The notes: a model not told the origin generated them from the letters alone. A stretch of 44,545 nucleotides of DNA from an uncultured Candidatus Actinomarina sp. (GCA_902510965.1 CABXDM010000005.1:1-44545); one strand, 5' to 3'; shown: positions 7,498 through 15,687, counted from the first letter of the stretch. Numbers and translations: made by a program.

Positions 7498-8796
7498 CTA
7501 AGAAGCTTCCACCATATTTAATTTATTGTCGAAACTGTTTATTTCTCTTAATACAACAGTAGAACTTTTTGCTTTGTTTAGATAAGACAAAACAGTCGAA
7601 TGAGAACGGTTTCCAAGATAAAGACCTATTTGAGACAACGATAGATCTGTGTGTTTTCTCATCAAAGCAACCAGCAAGTGACGTGCAGCACCAACCTCTA
7701 AACTTCTATTTTTTGAAGAAATAAGTTTCTTATCTATTTGATGAACGTTTGATACATAATCAAAAATATATTCAGGCGTTAAAACAACAGTATTTTGGTT
7801 TAAAGAAGAGCGAACTAACCCTAATATATAATCTGTGTTGTTAATACCTGTTTGTTTATTAATAACCAAACTGTTGACTATTCCGTTTATATCTCTAAAA
7901 CTAGAAATATCAATCTTAGATAAGTCTTCAATATTTGGTTCAGTCAAAAGAGTTTTGTTGTTTTCTTCATTTATCTTAATTAAAAAATCTTTAAACATTT
8001 CTGAGCTAGGTTGCTCAATGTCTGTAACAAGACCATTTAATATCCTAGATATTAGTCTTTCTGGAAAACCGAGCAGGTCTTGGGGTTTTTGATCAGAAAC
8101 CAAAACAACAGCCTTGTTGTTGTTTAAGAAATAGTTAATAGTATGAAAAAGTTCCTCTGAAACACCTTTTTTACCCATAAAAAATTGAATATCATCAATT
8201 AACAGAATATCTACAGATCTAATTTTATTTTTAAACAAATCGATACTCTGATTTTTAATTCCAGACACGTAGGACTCAAGAAAAGATTCGGAATCAATAT
8301 AATAAGATGACCTCGAAGACTCTTCCATAGTTTTCAAGAGGTGGGTTTTACCAACACCAGGTTTACCATGTATAAACAAAGGATTAAATCTACTCCCGGG
8401 GCTCTGAACAACATTTTTAGCTGCGGTGATTGCTAAATTATTAGAACTCCCAACTAAAAGGTTGTTAAAAACAGTTAAATCTACTTCTGTAACCTCTTCT
8501 TCCTCAAAAACCACTGCCTCTTCAACCAAAGGAGAAGAGATTTCCATTTTTTTTACTTTTTTACTTGGGTCTAAAATAAAAATACAATTATCTATCTCTG
8601 AAATGCTTTTTGAGACGTTCAATATCTTATCAAAAACTTTTTTCTCAATAGAGGTTTTAACAAATTCTGAATTTACACATAAATTTAAATCATTATCTAC
8701 AATTTGAAAATCAATTTGATCAATCCAATATGTTTCAGTTTTACTAAGATCCTCTTGAAGTATTTTTTCTTTAAATATTTGTAGATTGTGATTCAT
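7498..8796 (-). CDS. dnaA: Chromosomal replication initiator DnaA
   Basis: A 432-aa AAA+ initiator that binds DnaA boxes and opens oriC. Domain I-II is short (about residues 1-105). The AAA+ domain has the Walker A motif GKPGVGKTHLL (about residue 145), Walker B ILLIDDIQFF and a sensor region LISRILNGL. The C-terminal domain IV carries the DNA-binding signature HTDLSLSQIGLYLGNRSHSTVLSYLNKA. The usual GGRDHSTV is GNRSHSTV here, so Asp is replaced by Ser within the DnaA-box-contacting loop. That could go with relaxed or altered box recognition. It is first in the minus-strand replication gene run and divergent from rpmH. The start MNHNLQIF was chosen because no better ATG exists upstream. Confidence 0.96.
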   Translation of the reverse strand: MNHNLQIFKEKILQEDLSKTETYWIDQIDFQIVDNDLNLCVNSEFVKTSIEKKVFDKILNVSKSISEIDNCIFILDPSKKVKKMEISSPLVEEAVVFEEEEVTEVDLTVFNNLLVGSSNNLAITAAKNVVQSPGSRFNPLFIHGKPGVGKTHLLKTMEESSRSSYYIDSESFLESYVSGIKNQSIDLFKNKIRSVDILLIDDIQFFMGKKGVSEELFHTINYFLNNNKAVVLVSDQKPQDLLGFPERLISRILNGLVTDIEQPSSEMFKDFLIKINEENNKTLLTEPNIEDLSKIDISSFRDINGIVNSLVINKQTGINNTDYILGLVRSSLNQNTVVLTPEYIFDYVSNVHQIDKKLISSKNRSLEVGAARHLLVALMRKHTDLSLSQIGLYLGNRSHSTVLSYLNKAKSSTVVLREINSFDNKLNMVEAS

Positions 8797-8961
8797 ATTC
8801 TATATAAAACTAATAAAGAATTAGAAATTTTCATAGAGTGCGAAAAGCAAGCTTAAATAACTATGAATATTTAATATGCGTAAAAAACACTGTTATTACT
8901 GCTATTTTTGTATAAAAGTATTTATAATTTACTGCCTAAAATTTAGATTACGATTATTAGT

Positions 8962-9001
8962 TAATTTAGTTTTCGCGAAGATAATTTGGTTTTCGCGAAC
9001 A
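8962..9001. promoter_or_regulatory. Two tandem 20-bp repeats each containing the palindrome TTCGCGAA, upstream of rpmH
   Basis: TAATTTAGTTTTCGCGAAGA is followed immediately by TAATTTGGTTTTCGCGAACA, two 20-bp units differing at only two positions. Each has the self-complementary core TTCGCGAA, and the cores are spaced exactly 20 bases apart (about two helical turns). This geometry suits cooperative protein binding on one DNA face. It sits in the dnaA-rpmH gap (8797-9069), about 70 bases before the rpmH ATG. It could be an operator for rpmH or dnaA, or an origin element. TTCGCGAA occurs once more at 44480-44487, near the right edge. The rest of this 273-base gap is AT-rich with no clear gene or consensus DnaA box. 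Confidence 0.6.
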
Positions 9002-9069
9002 TTAAATAAAAAATTATATTTAGTTTGTTTAAATAATTTATTGTCTTATTGTGATTAAACAGGAGAAAA

Positions 9070-9204
9070 ATGAAAAGAACTTATCAACCTAGTAACAGGA
9101 AAAGAAGCAGAAAACACGGTTTTAGATTAAGAATGCGCACCCGAGCTGGAAGACAAATCCTTAAAAGGAGAAGAAGCAAAGGACGCAAGATAATTTCTGC
9201 GTAA
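9070..9204 (+). CDS. rpmH: 50S ribosomal protein L34 (too short for the ORF track)
   Basis: A 44-aa, extremely basic protein reading [18 protein letters not shown] and ending KGRKIISA, which is the L34 signature from first to last residue. It is a structural protein of the large ribosomal subunit. The start has a good Shine-Dalgarno AGGAG 5 bases upstream. It is the first gene of the plus-strand run rpmH-rnpA-yidD-yidC-jag-rsmG-parA-parB that flanks the origin in most bacteria, and lies four bases before rnpA. Confidence 0.98.
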   Translation: MKRTYQPSNRKRSRKHGFRLRMRTRAGRQILKRRRSKGRKIISA

Positions 9205-9208
9205 CTAA

Positions 9209-9529
9209 TTGGTAAGCTTTACTGCACTAAATACTAGTGAGCATTTTTACAACCTAAAAAAAGACGAAAACGCTATTAAGGCAAATGGTTTAAGAATTTA
9301 TCTAATGATAAATGAGTTAGATACCTCAAGGCTTGGAATAAACATCTCAAGCAAAGGAACAAATGCTGTTAATAGAAATAAATTTAAAAGAAGGATAAAA
9401 GAGGCTGTAAGGGCGTTAGAGATAAACAAAAATATTGATATATATGTTATTGGTTCAACACAATCTTCCAAATTGAACCTAAGTGATATAAGTGAAATAC
9501 TAAAATCTCACCCCCTACTTAAAAATTAA
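9209..9529 (+). CDS. rnpA: Ribonuclease P protein component
   Basis: A 106-aa basic protein that assists the RNase P RNA in trimming the 5' end of tRNA precursors. The family signature appears as AVNRNKFKRRIKEAVR (canonical RNxxKRRxRE). The N-terminal part is shorter than usual. The start is TTG at 9209, four bases after the rpmH stop; no in-frame ATG exists before the conserved region. The next gene, yidD, begins directly after its stop codon. Confidence 0.93.
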   Translation: MVSFTALNTSEHFYNLKKDENAIKANGLRIYLMINELDTSRLGINISSKGTNAVNRNKFKRRIKEAVRALEINKNIDIYVIGSTQSSKLNLSDISEILKSHPLLKN

Positions 9530-9745
9530 ATGAATATTTCAAAATTATTTTATATAACAACAAGATCATTACTTAATTTTTTTGGTTTTGGCCAGGGTAA
9601 TTGTTTATATTATCCGACATGTAGTGAAATTATAGAAGATTCAATAGAAAAAAAAGGATTGATTGCTTCCTTGCCTCTACTTTTAAAAAGAATTTATGTT
9701 TGCAACCCAATTTATATGAAATTTGGTAAAAATTGGCAATATTAG
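9530..9745 (+). CDS. yidD: YidD family membrane protein insertion efficiency factor
   Basis: A 71-aa protein with the YidD signature LYYPTCSEIIEDSIEKKG followed by LLKRIYVCNP. The paired motifs YPTCSxY...ai...G and R(i/l)xxCNP define the family. An amphipathic N-terminal helix likely places it at the inner face of the membrane next to YidC, where it aids insertion. The usual SEY is SEI here. It starts on the base after the rnpA stop, and its last 13 bases overlap the yidC start. Confidence 0.92.
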   Translation: MNISKLFYITTRSLLNFFGFGQGNCLYYPTCSEIIEDSIEKKGLIASLPLLLKRIYVCNPIYMKFGKNWQY

Positions 9746-10563
9746 AACCATTTGCACTAGCTATAGGATTTTTATTATCTTATTCTTATGATTTTACAAA
9801 TTCATACGGTTTTTCAATTGTAGCTTTAACCATAATCATCAATATTGTAATATTTCCGCTTACCTTAAGACAAACCAGATCCACAAAAAGAATGCAAGAT
9901 ATTCAACCCGAGCTTAAAAAACTTCAGAAACAACATAAAGATAATAAAGAACAATTAAATAAGGCAATTGCTGATTTATATAAAACAAAGGGTATAAACC
10001 CATTAGGTTGTGTTTTACCTCTTATTATTCAAATGCCTATCTGGTTTGCTTTATTTAGGGTTTTAAGAGAGCCACTTGTTTTTATACCAAAAGAAGCTTC
10101 ACTGTTTACTCAATTAGGTGATCATTCTAGTGTTTTATTCTATACAATGGATCTTCAGATTCCAGCATCAGAAATTGCAGCCTGGATCGATAGAATTCCA
10201 TATTTAGTACTAATTTTATTTGTTGTTTTAACAGCATTATTTCAACAAAATCAGTTAACTAAAAAATCTGGTAATTCAAATAACCCACAGGCGCAGCAAA
10301 TGCAAATGATTGGGAAAATAATGCCACTATTTTTTGGCTTCATTTCATGGACTTTACCATCTGGTTTGGTTGTATATTTCTTAACTGGAAACATATTTAG
10401 AATTGGACAACAAGCTTTAATAGTAAAAATAGAAGAGAACCAAAAAGCTAAAGAAATACAAAAAGATCAAAAAGAGGATAATAATACATCAGAAACATCA
10501 ACTGAAAACAAAGATGAAAAAGATGATCCTCGTAAAAACAGAAAAAAAAGAAGGAGAAAATAA
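9733..10563 (+). CDS. yidC: Membrane protein insertase YidC/Oxa1
   Basis: A 276-aa polytopic insertase that helps membrane proteins fold into the cytoplasmic membrane. Residues 1-45 form the first helix region, followed by the conserved LTLRQTRSTKRMQDIQPELKKLQ coiled region with the hydrophilic-groove Arg. GINPLGCVLPLIIQMPIWFALFRVL and IMPLFFGFISWTLPSGLVVYFLTGNIF are the hallmark C-terminal helices. The Lys/Glu-rich tail ends RKNRKKRRRK, suited to ribosome contact. It is a short YidC without the large Gram-negative periplasmic domain, as in other Actinobacteria. The start is TTG at 9733, inside the end of yidD, with GGTAAAAA nearby as a weak ribosome site. Its stop overlaps the jag ATG (TAATG). 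Confidence 0.96.
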   Translation: MAILEPFALAIGFLLSYSYDFTNSYGFSIVALTIIINIVIFPLTLRQTRSTKRMQDIQPELKKLQKQHKDNKEQLNKAIADLYKTKGINPLGCVLPLIIQMPIWFALFRVLREPLVFIPKEASLFTQLGDHSSVLFYTMDLQIPASEIAAWIDRIPYLVLILFVVLTALFQQNQLTKKSGNSNNPQAQQMQMIGKIMPLFFGFISWTLPSGLVVYFLTGNIFRIGQQALIVKIEENQKAKEIQKDQKEDNNTSETSTENKDEKDDPRKNRKKRRRK

Positions 10564-11354
10564 TGTCTAATAAATGGGTAGAAGTTGAAGCTAAAACCAT
10601 TGATGACGCTATAAAAGCAGGGTTAAAAGAACTTAGCCTTGAAGATGCAACTCAAGCCAATATAAACATTTTAAGAGAACCAGAAGGTGGAGTTTTTGGA
10701 GTTGGTGGAACAAAAGCACTAGTTCGTATTTCAGTAAGAAATGGAGCACAAAGTAACAATAGAAACGGAAATAGCCGTGGTGGAAATTCGCGCAACTACA
10801 GCCAAAATAAAAGAACACCTAAAACTAACGAAAAAAAGAAATCTTATGAAAAGAAACCAAGAGTTGAAGCTGACCCTAAAGAGCAACTTGACGTTTCTAT
10901 TAAATTTTTAGAGGGTTTAATAAAATCATTTGGCCTTGAGGGAACCGTAACAGGAGAACTTGATGAACAGAACCTACTTGTAGCTGTAAAAGGTGAGCAA
11001 ACTGAGGCTTTAGTCGGCGAAAAAGGCAACATAATACGTTCTTTGCATGAATTAACTAGAACTGTTATCCAAAGAAAAACAGGTGCTGGTACAAGACTTA
11101 GGCTAGATGTTGCTGATTATGCAGTAAAAAGAAAAGAAGCTCTAACTATTTATGCTGAAAGACTAACTAAGCAAATCTTAGAAGATCATCAAGAAGTAAT
11201 GCTTGAACCTATGAACTCTGTTGACAGGAAAACTCTACATGATGCAGTAGCAGATATTGACGGGATTCAGTCTTACTCTGAAGGTAGAGAGCCATATAGA
11301 TCTGTTGTTTTTGCTCCAACTGGAGATCAAGGAACTAAAAAAGAAGAAGAATGA
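10563..11354 (+). CDS. jag: Jag/KhpB RNA-binding protein (Jag-N, KH, R3H)
   Basis: A 263-aa protein with three parts. The Jag-N domain (about residues 1-55) has VEVEAKTIDDAIKAGLKEL and GVFGVGGTKALVRI. An Asn/Ser/Lys-rich linker follows (about 60-105). A KH domain with the GxxG loop in LVGEKGNIIRSLHELT and an R3H-type end (LEPMNSVDRKTLHDAVADIDGIQSYSEGREPYR) complete it. The protein binds RNA and in several bacteria affects cell-shape control and cell division together with KhpA. The usual R..H signature of R3H appears as R...H here. The position between yidC and rsmG is the standard one. The stop overlaps the rsmG start by four bases (ATGA). Confidence 0.94.
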   Translation: MSNKWVEVEAKTIDDAIKAGLKELSLEDATQANINILREPEGGVFGVGGTKALVRISVRNGAQSNNRNGNSRGGNSRNYSQNKRTPKTNEKKKSYEKKPRVEADPKEQLDVSIKFLEGLIKSFGLEGTVTGELDEQNLLVAVKGEQTEALVGEKGNIIRSLHELTRTVIQRKTGAGTRLRLDVADYAVKRKEALTIYAERLTKQILEDHQEVMLEPMNSVDRKTLHDAVADIDGIQSYSEGREPYRSVVFAPTGDQGTKKEEE

Positions 11355-11965
11355 GCTTTGATCCCCAAATTCCAAGTTGGGGAAAAAGTTTTTTAGCTAA
11401 AAATTTAGATAATTTAACTACATACCACAACTGGCTTAAAAATACAGGCGTTAAAACTGGGTTAATTAGTCCCAAAAATGATCAATTTATATGGGATGAA
11501 TTTATTGTTCACTCGCTTTATTTTTATAAAATTATTCTCGATTTAAACATTTCATACAACAATATCTATGATCTTGGAACTGGTGGTGGAATACCAGGTT
11601 TACCAGTAGGTATTGTTTCCAATGAAAATATAAACTTAATTGATATTAAACAAAAGAGAATTTATGAATTAGAGCGATTTATATCGTCTGAAAAACTTAA
11701 TAATATAAACGCCTTAAAAGCTGATGCTCAAAAGTATATTCAACAGGAAGTTAATTCTATCTTTTTAATGAGGTGTTACCTTCCTAAAAATGACCTTATG
11801 AAGAAATTAGAAAAACACATGTCAAATAACCAAAGTAATACTTTTATTGTATCTTCTAATTCAAACATAGAAGGGCTTTATAAAGAAGCGTTTCACGTGA
11901 AACAAGAAAAATTTCTTATTAATAACGATGAATATAGATTTATTGATGTTATAACAGTTAAGTGA
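11351..11965 (+). CDS. rsmG: 16S rRNA (guanine-N7) methyltransferase RsmG (GidB)
   Basis: A 204-aa SAM-dependent methyltransferase that modifies the 530 loop of 16S rRNA (G527 in E. coli). The SAM-binding motif I is IYDLGTGGGIPGLPVGI, with motif II as NLIDIKQKRIYELERF and a later NINALKADAQKY. The N-terminal segment HSLYFYKIIL corresponds to the family's HxxDSL region, but the sequence is divergent. The last 25 residues include EAFHVKQEKF, encoded by a parS centromere site, so this stretch serves two purposes. Start ATG overlaps jag by four bases, and the stop TGA overlaps the parA GTG start. Confidence 0.92.
   Translation: MSFDPQIPSWGKSFLAKNLDNLTTYHNWLKNTGVKTGLISPKNDQFIWDEFIVHSLYFYKIILDLNISYNNIYDLGTGGGIPGLPVGIVSNENINLIDIKQKRIYELERFISSEKLNNINALKADAQKYIQQEVNSIFLMRCYLPKNDLMKKLEKHMSNNQSNTFIVSSNSNIEGLYKEAFHVKQEKFLINNDEYRFIDVITVK
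11889..11904. promoter_or_regulatory. parS: parS chromosome-partition site inside rsmG
   Basis: CGTTTCACGTGAAACA matches 15 of 16 bases of the near-universal parS consensus TGTTTCACGTGAAACA; only the first base differs. It is the loading site for ParB, whose gene lies about 0.8 kb downstream. It sits within the 3' part of rsmG, just ahead of parA. No second copy of this quality was noticed in the window. Its place within 3 kb of the dnaA/rpmH switch supports an origin-proximal position. Confidence 0.95.
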
Positions 11966-12753
11966 AGACAATTTCCATAATTTGCCAAAAAGGTGGCGTA
12001 GGTAAAACAACTACTGTAGTAAATGTCGCAAAAATATTTTCTACCTTAGGATACAAGACTTTAATCATTGACCTAGATCCACAAGGAAACGTCTCTACAT
12101 ACTTAAACTATAATAAAAATCCTGAAAATGATTCAAATGCAATCGACTTACTTGAGAAAAAAATTGACATAGTTCCAGGAAAAATTAGTAATAATCTTGA
12201 TATATTAAGCTCGAATATAAAAATCTCGAAATTTAATGAAGAAAAAATAGTCGGAGGTTCTAAGTTACAACATGCTTTTAATATGAATAAACTGGATTGT
12301 TATGATCTCATTATCATAGACACACCTCCAACAATGAGTTCATTAGTTCAAGAAGCACTTGCAGTTTCTGATTTTTACCTAATACCTGCAAAACCTGAAT
12401 TTTTAGCTGTTGAGGGTGTGGCACAAGCAATGAATTTTGCGAAAGAATCCATAAAATCAATACAAAATACAAATCCATTATTTTTGGGTGTTTTATTAAA
12501 CCAGATAGATAAGAGAAGATCAAGTTATTTAGAATTTGTAACAGAATTAGAGTACCTACTGGCAGAAAAATTATTAACAACAAAAATTTCTCAAACTGCT
12601 GAAATTGCTGACGGACCATTTTATGCTAAAACTGTTGTAGATTTTAAAGAAGATAGTAAATCAAGAAATGAATATTTTGATTTAGCAAATGAAATACTAA
12701 GGAAGGTTGGACTACATGAAGAGATCACTGAGCTCCCTGATAACAGATACTAA
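11962..12753 (+). CDS. parA: Chromosome-partitioning ATPase ParA (Soj)
   Basis: A 263-aa deviant Walker-type ATPase that, with ParB-parS, segregates the origin region. Motifs are the deviant Walker A QKGGVGKTTTVVN (signature Lys at residue 10 in KGG), Walker A' LIIDLDPQGN and Walker B YDLIIIDTPPT. It lacks the N-terminal HTH extension seen in plasmid ParA, as expected for a chromosomal Soj. The start is GTG overlapping the rsmG stop (GTGA). The 3' end overlaps parB by 38 bases when the ATG start of parB is used. Confidence 0.97.
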   Translation: MKTISIICQKGGVGKTTTVVNVAKIFSTLGYKTLIIDLDPQGNVSTYLNYNKNPENDSNAIDLLEKKIDIVPGKISNNLDILSSNIKISKFNEEKIVGGSKLQHAFNMNKLDCYDLIIIDTPPTMSSLVQEALAVSDFYLIPAKPEFLAVEGVAQAMNFAKESIKSIQNTNPLFLGVLLNQIDKRRSSYLEFVTELEYLLAEKLLTTKISQTAEIADGPFYAKTVVDFKEDSKSRNEYFDLANEILRKVGLHEEITELPDNRY

Positions 12754-13516
12754 TGTTAGAGAATTTAATGCATTAGAAATTGAAACTAAGCTAATTAAAG
12801 AAAGCACTTCACAAGCAAGAACAGAGTTTAATGATTTAAAATTAAATGAATTGACTGAATCTATTCGCAAAAATGGAATACTACAACCCTTGATAGTTCA
12901 AGAATTAGCTGGAAATAAGTATGAATTAATTGCTGGAGAAAGAAGATTACGAGCATCCAAATTAGCTGGCTTAGAAAAAATACCCTGTTTAGTAAAAGAT
13001 GTAAGTTCCAGAGATGCAGCTGTAATTGGTTTAGTAGAAAACATTCAAAGAGCACAATTGAATGCGATTGATGAATCAGTAGGTTTTAAGCATCTCGTAG
13101 ATACATACAACCTTGAATCTAAAGAAATTGCTCTCTTAGTTGGGAAGAGTAGATCGTATGTAGCAAACTCTTTAAGATTATCTAAACTATCACAAAAAGT
13201 TATTTCTTCATTAAAAGCTGATGATGTGACCATGGGGCAAATCCGTCCTCTAATAAATTTACCCATCAACATACAAGAAAAAATCTTAGATGAAATTATA
13301 TTATTAAAACTATCTAGTAGACAAGTTGAGGAAAAAGTAAGAAACATTAATTCCTCAGAACCGAGTTCAGATGAAACTTCTGTTTATTATAAAAACTATT
13401 TTGAGGATAAGATAGGATCAAAAGTTGAAGTACAGAATAGAAGAGGGAAGTTTAAAGTTATATTAAACTTTAATTCTTCAGACGCATTGAAAACATTTGT
13501 TGAAAAGATAAATTAA
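12716..13516 (+). CDS. parB: Chromosome-partitioning CTPase ParB (Spo0J)
   Basis: A 266-aa parS-binding CTP switch protein. The N-terminal CTPase domain carries IRKNGILQPLIVQ, the GERRLRA motif and ENIQRAQLNAIDE, all diagnostic. The HTH domain includes SKEIALLVGKSRSYVANSLRLSKL and the C-terminal ~45 residues form the dimerisation part. The track start is TTG at 12707, but ATG at 12716 is preferred because GGAAGG sits 9 bases upstream of it and would abut the TTG. Its target parS lies in rsmG nearby. It ends convergently with the CwlM-like gene (four-base overlap). Confidence 0.96.
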   Translation: MKRSLSSLITDTNVREFNALEIETKLIKESTSQARTEFNDLKLNELTESIRKNGILQPLIVQELAGNKYELIAGERRLRASKLAGLEKIPCLVKDVSSRDAAVIGLVENIQRAQLNAIDESVGFKHLVDTYNLESKEIALLVGKSRSYVANSLRLSKLSQKVISSLKADDVTMGQIRPLINLPINIQEKILDEIILLKLSSRQVEEKVRNINSSEPSSDETSVYYKNYFEDKIGSKVEVQNRRGKFKVILNFNSSDALKTFVEKIN

Positions 13517-14478
13517 TTTTCAAAACTCTTATTCAGACTTTTTAAGATGATTTCTAAAACGTCTGCAATTTTATTATATTGGTAATAATTACCAAATAAA
13601 ACTAACGTTACGGATTTTGTATTTTTCAACAAATTATGTGCTTTACCAGATTGGGTTATTTTTAATTTATCTCCAACCTCACGTGACATATCTCTACCAA
13701 ATTTACTTTCCGTAAAACTTCCCTTAAAGTATGCAATTGAGTTTTCTTCAGACTTTTTAAATGAAATAAATAGGGTTGGCCGAAGTTTATTTACATATTT
13801 AATGATATTTTCTTCTTCAACATCTATTCCCACTTCGGATGCAAAAGATGCAATAACGTTATTTTTTAAACAAACTTCCTTAGTTGCTTCATAAGTTTCA
13901 ATCTGTACTGGATAATCTTCTTCATTTGGAAAATCAAAACATACTGAGTAACCCAATAATGAGGTATTTAAATTAGGTGCAATAGATTTTATCGCCTCAT
14001 TTAATGAAGTATTTAAGTTTGGTCTCATCAACATTCTAATTTCATGAACCGTCCCAAGACCCACATTTCCATCTACTGATAAACCTCTATTTTCTTGAAA
14101 CTCAATAACAGAAGTCTCAAGACTCACATTGAAAACTCCATTTATTGGTTCTGAGTAAAAACCAAGTCTAGATAAAAGCTCTTGGAGTTCCTCTACATCA
14201 GATCCCTGTAATTCTGGTTTCGAAAAATTCAGGATGCGATCTCCTAGTTTGTATCCATGATTAATAAGCTCTGACCAAAGATCTTCTTTACTCTTTATTA
14301 AATTCAAATTCTTATCATCAATAAAAAGAGAAACAGCAGAAAAAACTTCACGGGTGTCTGCGGATGAGGCATACCCTGCATAAATTAATTTATTGAGAAG
14401 GTCATCTAATTCAACATCTGAAAGACTCTTTAATAGAGAGGCTACATCAAGACTAATTGTCGAGCCACCTTTCAGCAT
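13513..14478 (-). CDS. CwlM-like protein: peptidoglycan-binding domain plus degenerate amidase domain
   Basis: A 321-aa protein at the position of cwlM in Actinobacteria, between trxB and parB. Residues about 78-148 form a peptidoglycan-binding fold: LQGSDVEELQELLSRLGFYSEPINGVF, then VIEFQENRGLSVDGNVG. The first ~75 residues look like a weaker second copy. The C-terminal half keeps amidase_3-like secondary structure (TKEVCLKNNVIASFASEVG, LRPTLFISF), but no zinc-ligand pattern such as DPGHGG or a later catalytic Glu is visible. In Mycobacterium, CwlM is an essential regulator of peptidoglycan-precursor synthesis and not an active amidase. A similar non-catalytic role is the best inference here. 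Its ATG lies 26 bases inside the end of trxB. No signal peptide is present, which fits a cytosolic protein. Confidence 0.75.
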   Translation of the reverse strand: MLKGGSTISLDVASLLKSLSDVELDDLLNKLIYAGYASSADTREVFSAVSLFIDDKNLNLIKSKEDLWSELINHGYKLGDRILNFSKPELQGSDVEELQELLSRLGFYSEPINGVFNVSLETSVIEFQENRGLSVDGNVGLGTVHEIRMLMRPNLNTSLNEAIKSIAPNLNTSLLGYSVCFDFPNEEDYPVQIETYEATKEVCLKNNVIASFASEVGIDVEEENIIKYVNKLRPTLFISFKKSEENSIAYFKGSFTESKFGRDMSREVGDKLKITQSGKAHNLLKNTKSVTLVLFGNYYQYNKIADVLEIILKSLNKSFEN

Positions 14479-15367
14479 CTATTGCAGCTTGACAACCAGT
14501 TCCTGCAGCCGTAATTGCTTGTCTGTATACAGAGTCTGCAACATCTCCTGCTGCAAAAATACCTGGTACAGAAGTGCTGGTATCTGTAGTGAAACCTGTT
14601 TTAATATAACCCTTATCATCAAGCTCAAGAAGACCTTCAAGAAATGAAACATTTGGTGTATGTCCAATAGCGAGAAAAACTCCATCAATATTCATATCTT
14701 CTTCAGTATTTTCTTTCAAGTCTTTTACTGTTACTGATGAAACTTTTTTATCACCCTTAATTTCAGTAATTTCTTTATTCCAAAGTACGTTTATTTGCTC
14801 ATGGTTTATTACTCTATCTTGCATAATTTTACTTGCTCGAAAAGTATCTCTTCTGTGTACAACGTAGACTTTTTTTGCAAACTTTGTTAAAAATAGTGCT
14901 TCTTCCATAGCTGAATCACCACCACCGACTACTACAACCTCTAGGTCTTTAAAGAAAAAGCCATCACAAGTTGCGCAAGCGGACACACCGTATCCTTGCA
15001 GTTCTTTTTCACCCTTGACTCCAAGCCATTTTGCAGAAGCGCCAGTACTAAGAATCACTGTTTTAAATTGGTAGGTTTCCTTTGAGGTTTTTAATGAAAA
15101 TCCATCATCTATTTTTTCAATTGAATCAACAGTTTCAGTCTTTATCTCTGTTCCAAATCTCTGAGCTTGTTTTTTAAAAACCTGCATTAATTCTGGACCC
15201 ATTATCCCATCTTCGAATCCTGGATAATTTTCCACGTCAGTTGTCAACATAAGTTGACCACCAGACTCAAGACCTTCGAATAAAATTGGCTTCAGATTAG
15301 CCCTTCCAGCGTAAACTCCTGCTGTATATCCAGCTGGGCCCGAACCTATAATTGCTACTTCATGCAT
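14453..15367 (-). CDS. trxB: Thioredoxin-disulfide reductase
   Basis: A 304-aa FAD/NADPH enzyme that reduces thioredoxin. FAD-binding IIGSGPAGYTAGVYAGRA lies at the N-terminus, and the redox pair is in SACATCDGFFF (CATC, about residue 135). The NADPH site is VVVGGGDSAMEEALFL, and the second FAD motif is GIFAAGDVADSVYRQ. Length is normal. In most Actinobacteria trxA follows directly, but here the CwlM-like gene overlaps instead and no thioredoxin gene is in the window. The start overlaps the end of the upstream small membrane gene by eight bases. Confidence 0.97.
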   Translation of the reverse strand: MHEVAIIGSGPAGYTAGVYAGRANLKPILFEGLESGGQLMLTTDVENYPGFEDGIMGPELMQVFKKQAQRFGTEIKTETVDSIEKIDDGFSLKTSKETYQFKTVILSTGASAKWLGVKGEKELQGYGVSACATCDGFFFKDLEVVVVGGGDSAMEEALFLTKFAKKVYVVHRRDTFRASKIMQDRVINHEQINVLWNKEITEIKGDKKVSSVTVKDLKENTEEDMNIDGVFLAIGHTPNVSFLEGLLELDDKGYIKTGFTTDTSTSVPGIFAAGDVADSVYRQAITAAGTGCQAAIDAERWLDN

Positions 15368-15647
15368 TTTTTCTCTTCCTTCTGTAATTGTTTAATGATA
15401 AAACTAAAAAAACTATACCTAATGCGGATAAGGCAAATCCTGTTGGATTTACTCCTATAAGGACACCCAAACCTTGCATAATTTTCAGTACACCCATAAA
15501 TAAAAAAACAAGTGCTGTCAGAAGCAATACAATCAGAAGCAAACCAAGGCTAGCAAAACCTGTAAACCTTTTGACAGGCTTAACTATTAAATCTTTTATA
15601 GTTTTAATAAGACTTTCAAATGTTTCTAAAAATTTATCATCTTCCAT
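15360..15647 (-). CDS. Small two-helix membrane protein, holin-X-like
   Basis: A 95-aa protein with an acidic then basic cytosolic N-terminus (MEDDKFLETFESLIKTIKDL...), two hydrophobic helices at about residues 33-55 and 65-84, and a short basic tail (NNYRRKRKNA). The layout resembles the actinobacterial holin superfamily III (Holin-X, phage_holin_3_6) membrane proteins found in chromosomes, whose function is unknown. The similarity is based on architecture only. It overlaps trxB by eight bases and is probably co-transcribed with it. Confidence 0.6.
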   Translation of the reverse strand: MEDDKFLETFESLIKTIKDLIVKPVKRFTGFASLGLLLIVLLLTALVFLFMGVLKIMQGLGVLIGVNPTGFALSALGIVFLVLSLNNYRRKRKNA

Positions 15648-15687
15648 AATGTAATAATAAGCGATATAGGTTTATTCTTGTAAGACT

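Noticed and set aside
8876-9058. 60-aa ORF in the dnaA-rpmH gap
   Set aside because: Cys/Tyr/Leu-rich translation of AT-rich DNA that covers the TTCGCGAA repeats; no ribosome site and no family.
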